DNA of 64,000 nt. It comes from Haloterrigena turkmenica DSM 5511. Its GTDB lineage: Archaea > Halobacteriota > Halobacteria > Halobacteriales > Natrialbaceae. Each line of letters begins with the position of its first letter. Positions within the stretch are counted from its first letter, which is position 1. The notes under the pieces were generated by a model that saw only the letters and a program-made list of their open reading frames with translations, ran no database searches and had not been told where the DNA came from. Below are positions 42,852 through 51,824 of this stretch, one piece after another. The position numbers were made by a program, and so were the translations under genes. The stretch spans positions 1,302,001 to 1,366,000 of the forward strand of contig NC_013743.1 in the NCBI RefSeq assembly GCF_000025325.1. Direction: 5' to 3'.

Positions 42852-44035
42852 CCGACATCGACGACGATCCGGAGATCGCGGTCGGCGCCGACGCCTTCAC
42901 CCAACAGGGCGCCGGCCTCGAGGTCGCCGTCGTCGGCGGCGGCGCCGTCGGCGCGACGACGGCCTACGACCTCGCCCGCGAGGGCGCCGACGTGACCCTC
43001 TATGAGAAGGACCGAATCGCGAGCGGCTCGAGCGGCCGGGCGGCGGGAATCTGTTACGACGCCTTCGCGGACCCCCTCGACGCCGAGATCGCCAGCGACG
43101 CGATCGAACGCTTTCGGGCGCTCTCGGGCGACGAAACCTTCCCCTTTGCCGAGTGTCCCTACGTCTGGCTCGCCCGCGAGGGCGATACGGACCGCGCAGA
43201 CGCCATCCGCGACCAGGTCGAGCGGATGCAGGAAAACGGCGTCGTTGCCCTCGAGGCCGACGGCGACGCGCTCGCGGACCGCTTCGACGCGCTGCGAACC
43301 GACGACGTCGCCGTCGCGGGCATTGCCGGCGCGGCAGGCTATACCGACCCCGCGAAGTACACCGCCTGTCTGGCCGCCGCGGCCGACGGTGCGGGCGCGA
43401 CGCTCGCCCCCGGGACGCCGGTCGACGTCGAAATTGACCCCGCGCGAGTCGTCCTCGAGGACGGCACCGAACCCGAGGTCGACGCGGTGGTCGTGGCCGC
43501 CGGAGCCCACACGAAGTCCCTCCTCGCGGACGCCGGGCTCTCGATCGCGATGAAACCCTACCGCGTGCAGGCGCTGATCGCCGACGCCGACGTCGACGAA
43601 CCGATGTGTTACGACGCGAGCGAGTCGTTCTATCTGCGGCCCCATCCCGACGGCCTCCTCGCGGGCGACGGCACGGAGTACGTCGAGGGCGACCCCGACG
43701 ACTACGACCGCGACGCGGATCCCGACTTCGCCGACGACCTGCTCGAGCGCGTTCGCCACCGGCTTCCCGACGCCGACCTCGACCTCGAGCGGACCTGGGC
43801 CGGCCTCTGTACGGCGACGCCCGACCGCGACCCGCTGGTCGGCGAACTCGAGGACGGGATCTACGTCGCGACGGGGTTCCAGGGCCACGGCTTCATGCGC
43901 GCGCCGGCGATCGGACAGCGACTCGCAGAACAGGTGGTGGGCGGGGAAGGAATCGACGCGTTCGATCCGACCCGGTTCGACGGCGACGAGTCGTTCGAGA
44001 TCGTCGACGGAATGGCAGTCGAGTCAGAGACGTAA
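42848..44035 (+). CDS. FAD-dependent amine/D-amino-acid oxidase
   Basis: A 395-residue member of the DAO family. The dinucleotide-binding motif VVGGGAVGATTAYDLA is at about residues 27-42, with the following strand VTLYEK. The GSSGRAAG loop is typical for glycine or sarcosine oxidases. The C-terminal FAD motif is GIYVATGFQGHGFMRAPAIG. Substrates are secondary or primary amines of small amino acids. An N-terminal extension of about 25 acidic residues precedes the fold. Confidence 0.88.
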   Translation: MTDIDDDPEIAVGADAFTQQGAGLEVAVVGGGAVGATTAYDLAREGADVTLYEKDRIASGSSGRAAGICYDAFADPLDAEIASDAIERFRALSGDETFPFAECPYVWLAREGDTDRADAIRDQVERMQENGVVALEADGDALADRFDALRTDDVAVAGIAGAAGYTDPAKYTACLAAAADGAGATLAPGTPVDVEIDPARVVLEDGTEPEVDAVVVAAGAHTKSLLADAGLSIAMKPYRVQALIADADVDEPMCYDASESFYLRPHPDGLLAGDGTEYVEGDPDDYDRDADPDFADDLLERVRHRLPDADLDLERTWAGLCTATPDRDPLVGELEDGIYVATGFQGHGFMRAPAIGQRLAEQVVGGEGIDAFDPTRFDGDESFEIVDGMAVESET

Positions 44036-44036
44036 G

Positions 44037-44471
44037 TCAGTCGTCGGCGGTGAGTTCGCCCGGTTCGGTGGCGTCGGTCGCGTCGCCGTCGACGGCGACG
44101 TCTTTCGGGATATCGATCCGCAGCGTGCCGGCTTCGGTCAGCGTCGCCGTCCCCGAGTCGGCGTCGACGACCGCGTCGTCGGGTAGCTCCGCTTCGCCGT
44201 TGAGTTCCATTCCGCGACCAGGGAACCGCATCTCGTAGCCCTCGTGGTACTGGCGGAAGCGATCGATCTGGATCTTGACATTTCCGCCGAGATACCGAAC
44301 CTGGACGTCGTCGGGTTCGGCGCCCGGCGCGTCGAAGACGACCCGGTAGGCGGTCTCGGTTTCGAGCACGTCGACGGGGAGCGTGCGGTGATTCTGGACG
44401 TGTCCGTTCGCGCGACCGACCTGTCGGTAGAGGACGCTGCCGACTGATTTCCGGAGGTCACTCAGACCCAC
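44037..44471 (-). CDS. Hsp20/alpha-crystallin small heat-shock protein
   Basis: A 144-residue protein. The alpha-crystallin domain spans about residues 30-125: PVDVLETETAYRVVFDAPG, VQVRYLGGNVKIQIDRF, and the late ATLTEAGTLRIDIPK with the C-terminal I-x-I/V-type anchor. Small heat-shock proteins hold unfolded proteins for refolding. The A+T-rich upstream region (44560-44590, ttttgatggttcaaaataaac) may hold a heat-shock-responsive promoter. Confidence 0.88.
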   Translation of the reverse strand: MGLSDLRKSVGSVLYRQVGRANGHVQNHRTLPVDVLETETAYRVVFDAPGAEPDDVQVRYLGGNVKIQIDRFRQYHEGYEMRFPGRGMELNGEAELPDDAVVDADSGTATLTEAGTLRIDIPKDVAVDGDATDATEPGELTADD

Positions 44472-44637
44472 GGTGGTTCACCTCCGGGAGCGCTCGGCGC
44501 GGCGATGGGGACCTGGACGTACGTCAAAGACATGGCTCACCAACGGGTACACGATCGGCATTCATATCTCTTTTGATGGTTCAAAATAAACGTCAGACGG
44601 CGACGGGGTCGACCGTTGCTGGCGGGCACCCGTCACG

Positions 44638-44796
44638 CTACAGTTCGACCCGCTCGAGGCAGTCCGTCCCCCCGCAGGCCGGACAGGCGAGGTCGGTCAC
44701 CTCGAGGTCGTCGGGGACGTCGTACGTGTAGTGGTTCTCGAAAATGTCGAGAAAGCAATCCTCCGCGGTACAGACGATCTCCTCGGTCGGTGGCAT
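44638..44796 (-). CDS. Zinc-ribbon small protein (DUF7559-like)
   Basis: A 52-residue protein starting MPPTEEIVCTAEDC. CTAEDC and CPACGGTDC provide four or more Cys ligands. The middle contains ENHYTYDVPDD. It matches a conserved haloarchaeal family that I recall as DUF7559 (from memory). The function is unknown. Confidence 0.78.
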   Translation of the reverse strand: MPPTEEIVCTAEDCFLDIFENHYTYDVPDDLEVTDLACPACGGTDCLERVEL

Positions 44797-44881
44797 ACCC
44801 GATACTAGCGTTACGACGACCATCAACGTCGGGGTTGCGGCACTACGGCACGGACGCCGTCGGGTTCGCGACGAACGCCGA

Positions 44882-45610
44882 TTACGGGTCGCCCAACGAC
44901 CCGAGATACGCGACGATCTCGTCGATTCGCTCCGGGTCGTACGTCCAGAACCCGTAGTACTGACCGGGATCGCGCTCTTCGGCGAGCAGTCCGCACTTGT
45001 TCAGATCGCTTCCGCCGCCGTCGAAGATCACGAACCAGAACGCTCCGATCTCACCGCTGGCGGTCGATACGACGTCGATCCCGTCGGCGATCGGCTCCTC
45101 GTACTCGTCCTCGACGAAGATCGTGATATCGAGCGTCCGCTCCCGACCCAGTCGTTCGTAGATCGAGCGTTGGGAGGCGAGGGCCGATGCGTTCTGGAAG
45201 CCGACGAAGAGCGCGCCGGCGTCGGTTCGCCACGCGCGCTCTTCGATCTCGCGGCTCGCAGCCAGCATCTGACGTCGATTGTACGAGGTGAACAGCGTGT
45301 TGTCGAGGAACTCGAAGAGGTCGGCGTAGTCGACGTCGGCGTTCTCGAGCGCCCACGGCGGGTGGATCTCCGGGGAGAGCAGGGTTCGGAAGTGTTCGAT
45401 ACCGATGGCGCCGCGGAACTCGCGATCCCCGTCCCGGATGATCGCGAAGCCGCGATCGGCTACCGCCGGAGTCGACCGTCGGACCACGCGAACGTTTCGG
45501 CTCGAGAACTGCCGCTCGAACTCCGCCGCGACCCGGTCTACGTCCGTGTGCACTTCGAGGATCTGCTCCCGCGCTTCGATCTCGTCGAGTTGATCGCGAA
45601 GGCCGTTCAT
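44882..45610 (-). CDS. DICT-domain sensory protein
   Basis: A 242-residue protein. A coiled start (LRDQLDEIEAREQIL) is followed by the DICT sensory domain (DNTLFTSYNRRQMLAASREIEERAWR, TLDITIFVEDEYEEPI, GAFWFVIFDGGG, YYGFWTYDPERIDEI). DICT domains are linked to redox or light signalling. The gene directly follows a DUF7344-like winged-helix gene (4 bases apart), a pairing that suggests the DICT protein controls the DNA-binding partner. Confidence 0.87.
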   Translation of the reverse strand: MNGLRDQLDEIEAREQILEVHTDVDRVAAEFERQFSSRNVRVVRRSTPAVADRGFAIIRDGDREFRGAIGIEHFRTLLSPEIHPPWALENADVDYADLFEFLDNTLFTSYNRRQMLAASREIEERAWRTDAGALFVGFQNASALASQRSIYERLGRERTLDITIFVEDEYEEPIADGIDVVSTASGEIGAFWFVIFDGGGSDLNKCGLLAEERDPGQYYGFWTYDPERIDEIVAYLGSLGDP

Positions 45611-45614
45611 GGTA

Positions 45615-45974
45615 TCACGCGTTCCGCAGTAATTCGCGGATGACGGCGGGAATATCGCCTCGCTCGACGGTTCGCGTCTCGCTGTCGAACTCGAGGTAAC
45701 CGGCCGCGTCGAGTTTCGGAAGTACGAGGTGATACAGGCGAACGCGTATCTCTTCGCGGTCTCCGGGTGTCGCGATAGCGCCCGACTCGGTCGCCGCCAG
45801 TCCGGTCGCCGTATCCGCGAGCGCGTCGAGGGTCGCAGTCGATTCGTCCGAGAGGTGGTACAGTACGTACCGCGCGTACCGATCCGAGAGCACGTCCAGG
45901 AGAACGTCCGGAGAGGCGTCGCTCTCCATCGCTTCGACCGCCTCGAGGACGTCCCGCAGACGCTCTTCGTCCAT
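45615..45974 (-). CDS. DUF7344-like winged-helix regulator
   Basis: A 119-residue protein: LLDVLSDRYARYVLYHL, then an acidic loop, then VRLYHLVLPKLDAAGYLEFD and ERGDIPAVIREL. It is the third DUF7344-like member in the window and lies upstream of the DICT gene in the same operon. It probably regulates this operon and perhaps the divergent radical SAM gene. The ATG at 45974 was chosen over a TTG two codons earlier. Confidence 0.85.
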   Translation of the reverse strand: MDEERLRDVLEAVEAMESDASPDVLLDVLSDRYARYVLYHLSDESTATLDALADTATGLAATESGAIATPGDREEIRVRLYHLVLPKLDAAGYLEFDSETRTVERGDIPAVIRELLRNA

Positions 45975-46156
45975 TGACAATAACTACCACTTCGCGAAGT
46001 GAAATAGCTGATCCAACGTCGCTTCCCGGAGTTAAACGAAAGATAGTACGTTCCCTGCGCCGGTATTTCGCCGGTGGGAGGCGGGATCCGACGCCCGAAT
46101 CGATCCGTGACGACCGTGTAGTCACCGTTTTACCCATCGAGGCGCTACCGCTCGGT

Positions 46157-47884
46157 ATGATCGACCCCGAGACGCTGTCGGTGACGATCGTCGACGGCTA
46201 CGTCGACGAGCCCGCACACTTCGGGGTGCCGCCGTACATCTCGACGTACCCCCGCTACGCGGCGGGAGCGCTCGTCGACGCGGGGGTCCCCCGCGAACAG
46301 ATTACGTACCACACGATCGATCGGCTCCGCGACGAGCCCGACTACTGGCGGGACGTCGACGAGGCCGACCTCATGATCTACCTGGGCGGGATGACCGTCC
46401 CCGGGAAGTACGTCGGCGGCACGCCCGCCGAGCCCGACGAGGTCCGCAAACTCGCCTGGACCGCCGACGGAACGAGCCTGATGGGCGGCCCCGTCAAGTT
46501 CGGCGTCGGCGACGAGAACGCCGGCGCCACGGAGACCGAACGCCAGGACCTGGACTTCGATTTCGTCGCCAAGGGCGACGTCGAGGCCGCCGTCCACGAC
46601 CTCGTCGAGAGCGGCCTCGAGGGATTCAACAACCGGATGCGCGATATCGACGAGGTCTCGCGGTGGGCCCAAGAGGGCGCCTTTATCGTCGAGCAACACC
46701 CCAACCATCCGGATCACCTCATCGCGGAACTCGAGACCTCCCGCGGCTGTGCCTATCGCTGTTCGTTCTGTACGGAGCCGCTGTACGGCAACCCCTCTTT
46801 CCGGCCGCCGCCGACGGTCGTCGGCGAGGTCGACGCCCTCTCCGATTTCGGCGTCAAACACTTCCGAATCGGTCGCCAGGCCGACATCCTCGCCTACGGC
46901 GGCGACGGCGAGGCGCCGAATCCGGACGCCCTCAGACAGCTCTACAGCGGCATCCGCGAGGTCGCGCCCGACCTCGAGACGCTGCATCTGGACAACATGA
47001 ATCCGATCACGATCGTCAACTGGCCCGAACAGAGCCGGGAGGGGATCCGGATCATCGCCGAGCACAACACGCCCGGCGACACCGCTGCCTTCGGCCTCGA
47101 GTCGGCCGACCCCGTCGTTCAGGAGGAGAACAATTTGAACGTGAGTGCGGAGGAGTGCTTCGAGGCAGTGCGGATCGTCAACGAGGAAGCCGGCTGGCGT
47201 CCGGGCGAAGATCCCGCCGACGCTCCCACCTTCGGCGACGACGCCCCGCGTCGGCTGCCCAAGCTCCTGCCCGGGATCAACCTGCTGCACGGGCTCAAGG
47301 GCGAGCGCGAGGAGACCTACGAGCGCAACCGCGAGTTCCTCCAACGGGTCTACGACGAGGGCTACATGCTCCGGCGGATCAACATCCGGCAGGTGATGTC
47401 CTTCGCCGGCACCGACATGAGCGATACAGGCGCCGAGATCGCAAACGAGCACAAACAGCTGTTCAAGCGGTACAAGACGCAGGTTCGCGAGGAGATCGAC
47501 AATCCGATGCTCAAGCGGGTCGCTCCGCGGGGGACCGTCCTGCCCGACGTCCACCTCGAGTACCACCAGGACGGGAAGACCTTCGGCCGCCAACTGGGCA
47601 CCTACCCGCTGCTGGTCGGCATCCCCGGCGAGCGCGAACTCGGGCGAACCATCGACGTCGCGGTCGTCGACCACGGTTACCGCTCCGTCACCGGCGTTCC
47701 CCACCCGCTGGATATCAACGGCGCCTCGATGGACGAACTCACCGCGATCCCGGGTATCGGCGACAGTACCGCCGGCGACATCGTCGTCAACCGGCCCTAC
47801 GACTCCGTGACCGACGCCGATCTCGGAGGCGAGGTCGACCTCGAGGGGTTCGCGACGACCCGAGCGCTCGAGGGCGCGGACTGA
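46157..47884 (+). CDS. Radical SAM protein with C-terminal helix-hairpin-helix
   Basis: A 575-residue protein. A cobalamin-binding-like N-terminal domain covers residues 8-150 (DLMIYLGGMTVPGKY). The radical SAM core starts with C198-x3-C202-x2-C205 in RGCAYRCSFC. A C-terminal HhH motif (NGASMDELTAIPGIGDSTAGDI) lies at about 520-545. The group is widespread in archaea, and its substrate is not known. HhH suggests binding of nucleic acid, so an RNA modification role is possible. The start at the ATG at 46157 follows a short leader. Confidence 0.85.
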   Translation: MIDPETLSVTIVDGYVDEPAHFGVPPYISTYPRYAAGALVDAGVPREQITYHTIDRLRDEPDYWRDVDEADLMIYLGGMTVPGKYVGGTPAEPDEVRKLAWTADGTSLMGGPVKFGVGDENAGATETERQDLDFDFVAKGDVEAAVHDLVESGLEGFNNRMRDIDEVSRWAQEGAFIVEQHPNHPDHLIAELETSRGCAYRCSFCTEPLYGNPSFRPPPTVVGEVDALSDFGVKHFRIGRQADILAYGGDGEAPNPDALRQLYSGIREVAPDLETLHLDNMNPITIVNWPEQSREGIRIIAEHNTPGDTAAFGLESADPVVQEENNLNVSAEECFEAVRIVNEEAGWRPGEDPADAPTFGDDAPRRLPKLLPGINLLHGLKGEREETYERNREFLQRVYDEGYMLRRINIRQVMSFAGTDMSDTGAEIANEHKQLFKRYKTQVREEIDNPMLKRVAPRGTVLPDVHLEYHQDGKTFGRQLGTYPLLVGIPGERELGRTIDVAVVDHGYRSVTGVPHPLDINGASMDELTAIPGIGDSTAGDIVVNRPYDSVTDADLGGEVDLEGFATTRALEGAD

Positions 47885-48046
47885 CCGCGCTCCGAATCAC
47901 CCCGTTGTGACGGCTCGTCGACTGACGACTGCTCAAGAATCAAGGGTGTTCGACCACGTTTTTCCACCGCTGTCCCTGCAAATAACGGCCCGCGGTCGGT
48001 AGTTCTATTATGGAGGCGCTTCAGAGGTGAAATTGAGGGTCTACCT

Positions 48047-48448
48047 GTGGAAATATCTGAAAAACTCCTGTGTCTGTTCAGTGCGGACGTCTCGGCAGAG
48101 GAGGACCGATACGTAATCGAGGTACCGCGTCAAGAAGTCGAAACCGGCGACATCGACCCGGAGGAAGTCTACCGCGTCGCGCTCATTTCACGCGAGGAGG
48201 ACGACGCCGAGGAGACGACGGCACAGCCACAGACGGCGCCGTCGGAACCGCAGCCACCGGTCGACGTCGGCGAAACACGCTACGTCGAAATCGAGGACAT
48301 CGGCAAACAGGGCGACGGGATCGCTCGTGTCGAACGCGGCTACGTCATCATCGTCCCCGGTGCCGACGTCGGCGAACGCGTCAAGGTCGAAGTCTCGGAG
48401 GTCAAGTCCAACTTCGCCGTCGGCGAGATCATCGAAGAGACGTTCTAA
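48047..48448 (+). CDS. TRAM-domain RNA-binding protein
   Basis: A 133-residue protein starting at a GTG. The N-terminal half is an acidic extension with ISEKLLCLFSADV and ISREEDDAEE. The TRAM domain covers residues 75-131 (GETRYVEIEDIGKQGDGIA, GYVIIVPGADVGERVKVEV, FAVGEIIEE). Archaeal TRAM proteins are abundant RNA chaperones and are often cold- or stress-linked. The very strong hairpin starting 4 bases after the stop is its likely terminator. Confidence 0.9.
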   Translation: MEISEKLLCLFSADVSAEEDRYVIEVPRQEVETGDIDPEEVYRVALISREEDDAEETTAQPQTAPSEPQPPVDVGETRYVEIEDIGKQGDGIARVERGYVIIVPGADVGERVKVEVSEVKSNFAVGEIIEETF

Positions 48449-48451
48449 CAA

Positions 48452-48520
48452 CGAAGTTTTTTCGCGGGGACATCGGCTGGCGTCGAAGACGCCAGCCTCA
48501 ATCCCCGCGAAAAAACTTCG
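48452..48520. terminator. Perfect two-level hairpin after the TRAM gene
   Basis: Outer arms of 19 bp (cgaagttttttcgcgggga, 48452-48470, and its complement, 48502-48520) enclose an inner 10-bp stem (ggctggcgtc-gaa-gacgccagcc, 48475-48497). The T6 and A6 runs are part of the stem, so the same structure could stop transcription from either side. Confidence 0.7.
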
Positions 48521-48583
48521 ATGAAAAAATACCGAGCGCGCCGCATGCTGGCGCTCGCTCGCGATTGCAAGTAGTCCGTCTGC

Positions 48584-48960
48584 GGTGGCGCGTGCTGTCG
48601 GTCCGGCCGAGCGAAGCGAGGTGCAACCGGAGGGAGCACCTCGAATGCGAACGGGGAACGAAGTGACCCGTGACCGAAAGCGAGGACGGCCGATGACAGC
48701 GCGCGAGGCCGTCGCGAATAGTGCGAGACCGGGGTCTCGCATACCATGCAAACGGGCCGTAAGAGGCGGTTTCATCGCCTCGAATTCGCGGCGCTGCGCG
48801 CCGCACATGGCCCGTGAGCAGACGTAGCGAGTGACGGCTTGGAAGACGCTTTGCGTCTTCCTGTGGATGAGCGAGCGCTGCGAGCGTTAGCGCGGGACTT
48901 CTGGTCCCGCGAACCATCCGAACGGGTGCTTCGCACCCGTGAGGAGAAATCGGTTGGGGA
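48584..48960. repeat. Array of perfect hairpins and three-way junctions
   Basis: No gene, but dense inverted repeats. An outer stem (gctgtc 48594-48599 with gacagc 48695-48700, plus cggccg 48604-48609 with 48687-48692) encloses gaggtgc/gcacctc (48618-48642) and acggg/cccgt. A 9-bp hairpin follows at 48722-48741. A second outer stem, acgggcc/ggcccgt (48752-48758 with 48809-48815), encloses gaggcg/cgcctc and gcggcgc/gcgccgc. Single hairpins follow at 48841-48861 (9 bp), 48892-48910 (7 bp) and 48922-48940 (8 bp). Confidence 0.75.
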
Positions 48961-49263
48961 GGGTGCGGCAATTCCCTGCCGGCACGACAGCAGAATACTC
49001 GAGTTTGACCCTGTCGAAATCCTATTAGTTCAACGCTTTTGCAGCCGGAACAGCCGTTGGGTCGGTGTGCAAATTCGACGCTGCTACTTCCATCAGCTAT
49101 CAGTGATGTTGGTAAAGCGGTTCTGAATCTAAGGCGCATATTCTGCAGACAGTCGGGGGTGGCTCTCCTGAGAGCCACGACACCGAGTTACGGTGGCAGC
49201 GATCCTATCTGACCGTTGGAATCTCCCCGTAGAGTTAAATGTAGTGTGATTGAACAGTATCCT
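48961..49263. other. A+T-richer intergenic tail with one hairpin
   Basis: About 300 bases, no gene. The composition is clearly lower in GC than that of the hairpin array beside it, so it may be of different origin. An 8-bp hairpin (gtggctct-cctg-agagccac) lies at 49159-49178. The stretch 49080-49150 may be a remnant of an insertion sequence, but no transposase is present. The promoter of the lipoprotein gene probably lies near 49235-49245. Confidence 0.4.
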
Positions 49264-50082
49264 ATGCGTGCGTCTCCACTCTCAGTGATCGCCGTCGTCG
49301 CCCTGCTGGTCCTCTCGGGGTGTGTTGGACTTCCGAACGCGGGGGAGAACCAGCCGCCGCCAGACGTGTCCCCCGACGAGTTCCCGAACGCGTCGGAGAT
49401 CGATCAGTCGGTGTTCGACACCCACGCGACCGAGATGGGGAACACGAGTTTCACGCTCACGTTCGAGCAAAACCGGACGGACCGCAATCCTTCAGTCCTA
49501 GAGGATGATTTCAGTCACATGAACGACACGAGCCGGACTCTCGTCGAGCCTGACGCCTCACAGTACCTCGAACACACCACCGGCTACTTTTCGGGGAACG
49601 GTTCCACCTACTCAAACGGAAGTACGGAGTACGTGCTGTCGCGGGAGAACGACTGGACGGAGGTGAGAAAGCTCTCCCCCGTGTCAATGTTCAACGAGTC
49701 GGGCGAGTATTATCTCTGGCGCGGAGTATTCAACAACGACAGCGACCTCGGGTACGATTTCGCTGCGATTGACGCCACCTACGAGCGCGAGGGCGTCGAG
49801 TGGTTCCAGGGCGTTCCGGTGATGCGGTACGAGGCCACCGGCGTCGACGCACTGCCCGACCGGTGGGCGGGGGGCGAGAACGCGAGTTCGAACTTCGAGG
49901 AGTTCTCCGCGACGCTCCTGCTTGATGAAGACGGCGTCATCCGCCACTACGAGTACACGTTCGAGAAACCTCCCGAACACCGTTCTCGGCTGCGGTTTTC
50001 GCGGGCGTACACCCTGTCCGACGTGGGGAGCACTGACGTCGAGAAACCGGACTGGGTGGCGAACGCGACGGCGGGGTCGTAA
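49264..50082 (+). CDS. DUF7537-like lipoprotein
   Basis: A 272-residue exported lipoprotein. The signal (SPLSVIAVVALLVL) ends in a lipobox LSGC at about residues 16-19. Residues 40-272 form an elongated domain with many N-x-T/S sites (NTSFTLTF, NGSTYSNGSTEY), WRGVFNNDSDLGYDF and YEYTFEKPPEHRSRLRF. It belongs to the haloarchaeal lipoprotein type I recall as DUF7537. A substrate-binding or surface role is possible, with no evidence for either. The ATG at 49264 was chosen because it opens the signal sequence. Confidence 0.85.
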   Translation: MRASPLSVIAVVALLVLSGCVGLPNAGENQPPPDVSPDEFPNASEIDQSVFDTHATEMGNTSFTLTFEQNRTDRNPSVLEDDFSHMNDTSRTLVEPDASQYLEHTTGYFSGNGSTYSNGSTEYVLSRENDWTEVRKLSPVSMFNESGEYYLWRGVFNNDSDLGYDFAAIDATYEREGVEWFQGVPVMRYEATGVDALPDRWAGGENASSNFEEFSATLLLDEDGVIRHYEYTFEKPPEHRSRLRFSRAYTLSDVGSTDVEKPDWVANATAGS

Positions 50083-50251
50083 CGACTCGGCTCGATACCG
50101 ACCGGGTCGCCCGGTTGATCAATCCATCTTCTGGATCTAACAACCAGCTTCGCTAGTCCTGATGAGAGCTGAGGACTTCAACAGAACCTCCAGTTTCCGT
50201 TCAGTCTCGTTCGGTTTGCGTACGCAGCGGACGACTATTCTGCACCGACTG

Positions 50252-51016
50252 CTACTCCGGGATCGTCTCGAGGAACGTCTCCGGATCGTCGTGGAAACAG
50301 TCGCCGACGACGATGGCATCCGCGCCAGCCTCGAGGATCTCGGTCGCTTTCTCGCGGCTGTCGATCCCGCCGCCGTAGAACAGTGCCGTCTCCTCGAGGT
50401 AGCGCGCGGCGGCTTCGACGTCCGCGGGGCCGCCGTAGGTGCCCGAGTACTCGATGTAGAAGATCGGAAAGCCGTAGAAGGTCTCCGTCGCCAGCGCCGC
50501 GCCGGCGACCTGCTCGGGCGAGTACGTCGCCTCGACGCCGGAGGTCGCCGCCGCCGTGGACTCGAGGTGCTGGATCACGTACCCCTCCCCGATGACGTTC
50601 GTGGCGAGGTCCGCGACGGCGTCGGCCCCCTTCGAGGAAATGAGGTCACCGACGACCGGCAGGCTCGCGCCGAGGACGGCCTCGGGTTTGCGGCCGACCT
50701 CGGTGAAGAGGTCGACGTGTTTCCCCACGAAGTGCTCCCGATCGCCGTTGTAGACCGCCGGCACGGACAGGTAGTCCGCCGCCTCGATCGTCGATTTGGA
50801 GACGTGACTCGAACTGTACGGTTCCTGGAAGACGGGGAGCGACGGAACGGCGTCGTCGATCGCCGCGATCGCCTCGAGCGTGTTGGTCTCGGTGACGTCG
50901 TCGGAACCGCCGACGAGCACCAGGTCGGTCCCCTCGAGCGCGCCGAGATCCGACGGAAGCGGCTTCGCCGGATCGACTTTCGTCACGTGAGTGATCCCGT
51001 CCCAATCGATGTCCAT
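50252..51016 (-). CDS. Geranylgeranylglyceryl phosphate synthase-like (PcrB/GGGPS) prenyltransferase
   Basis: A 254-residue TIM-barrel prenyltransferase: WDGITHVTKVDPAKPLP at the start, LVLVGGSDDVTETNT, then YIEYSGTYGGPADV (phosphate and prenyl binding) and LFYGGGIDSREKATEIL. GGGPS joins geranylgeranyl diphosphate to sn-glycerol-1-phosphate, the first committed step of archaeal ether lipids. The ATG at 51016 was preferred over a TTG nine codons upstream, because the family start is short. Confidence 0.87.
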   Translation of the reverse strand: MDIDWDGITHVTKVDPAKPLPSDLGALEGTDLVLVGGSDDVTETNTLEAIAAIDDAVPSLPVFQEPYSSSHVSKSTIEAADYLSVPAVYNGDREHFVGKHVDLFTEVGRKPEAVLGASLPVVGDLISSKGADAVADLATNVIGEGYVIQHLESTAAATSGVEATYSPEQVAGAALATETFYGFPIFYIEYSGTYGGPADVEAAARYLEETALFYGGGIDSREKATEILEAGADAIVVGDCFHDDPETFLETIPE

Positions 51017-51094
51017 GCCGGTCCCTTCGAACAACCGGGTCAATTTCCTATCGGTTCGCGCCGGACGACGAGCGGGCGATCGCGGCGACCGCGC

Positions 51095-51769
51095 TCACTC
51101 CTCGAGGGGCGTCCCGTCGATCCGTTTGGCACCCTCCGAATCGTGGACGACCACTTCGCCGGGGTCGGGACCGGCGGGCGCGTACTCGTCCCGGACGGCG
51201 ATGGCCTCCTCGAGTTCCCGGACGGCGCGTTCCTTCAGCGCGCGGGCCAGCTCCTCGGCGTCCGCGCGGGAGATGTCCCGCCCCAGCCCCTCGCACTCGT
51301 GAGCGCGGACGACGCCCTCCTCGTCGACCGCTTCGCCCATCGGCTGACTGGTCCCCGCGAGCGCGACGCTGAAGGGGTAGGTCCGACAGATCAGCGGGCG
51401 GTCGTCGTGGGCGACACAGGCCCCGGTCCCCGACTCGTCCTCCTCGTAGAAGGTACAGTCGCCGCAGTCGTCGGTCTGGAGTGCCCACTCGAAGGTCTCG
51501 CCCTCGAGGTCGCCGGCCTCGGTCTCCGAGAGCCCGTACGGCATCGGCCGGGCGACGTCGCGCCAGTCGTAGTCTCCCTCGTATTCATCACTCTCCTCGA
51601 GTTCCCGTACCTCGTCGGGAAAGACGGTCGCCGTGTGGTCGTCCTCGTCTTCGCCCTTACAGCAGGCGCCACAGCGGGTACACTCGAAGCCGATCGATTC
51701 GATGGCGTCCGCGAGGTCGTCGATGTCCAGCGCGCGGGCCTCCTCGAGTTCGGCTTCGAGCGATTGCAC
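51095..51769 (-). CDS. YkgJ-type Cys-cluster protein
   Basis: A 224-residue protein. The cysteine cluster CTRCGACCKG (about 30-39), then CGDCTFYE, then the CRTYPFSV motif match the YkgJ/Fe-S cluster family (possible zinc or Fe-S binding). The start is a GTG at 51769. Acidic loops are haloarchaeal additions. The function is not established; neighbours give no clue. Confidence 0.84.
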   Translation of the reverse strand: MQSLEAELEEARALDIDDLADAIESIGFECTRCGACCKGEDEDDHTATVFPDEVRELEESDEYEGDYDWRDVARPMPYGLSETEAGDLEGETFEWALQTDDCGDCTFYEEDESGTGACVAHDDRPLICRTYPFSVALAGTSQPMGEAVDEEGVVRAHECEGLGRDISRADAEELARALKERAVRELEEAIAVRDEYAPAGPDPGEVVVHDSEGAKRIDGTPLEE

Positions 51770-51824
51770 ACCCGAGTGTCGTCGCCGGTGCGGAAAAGTC
51801 AGTCGCTCGGCGCCGACCGAGCGA

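Noticed and set aside
46145-47704. Open frame of 519 codons on the minus strand
   Set aside because: It is antisense to the radical SAM gene, which carries the Cx3Cx2C motif and a helix-hairpin-helix.
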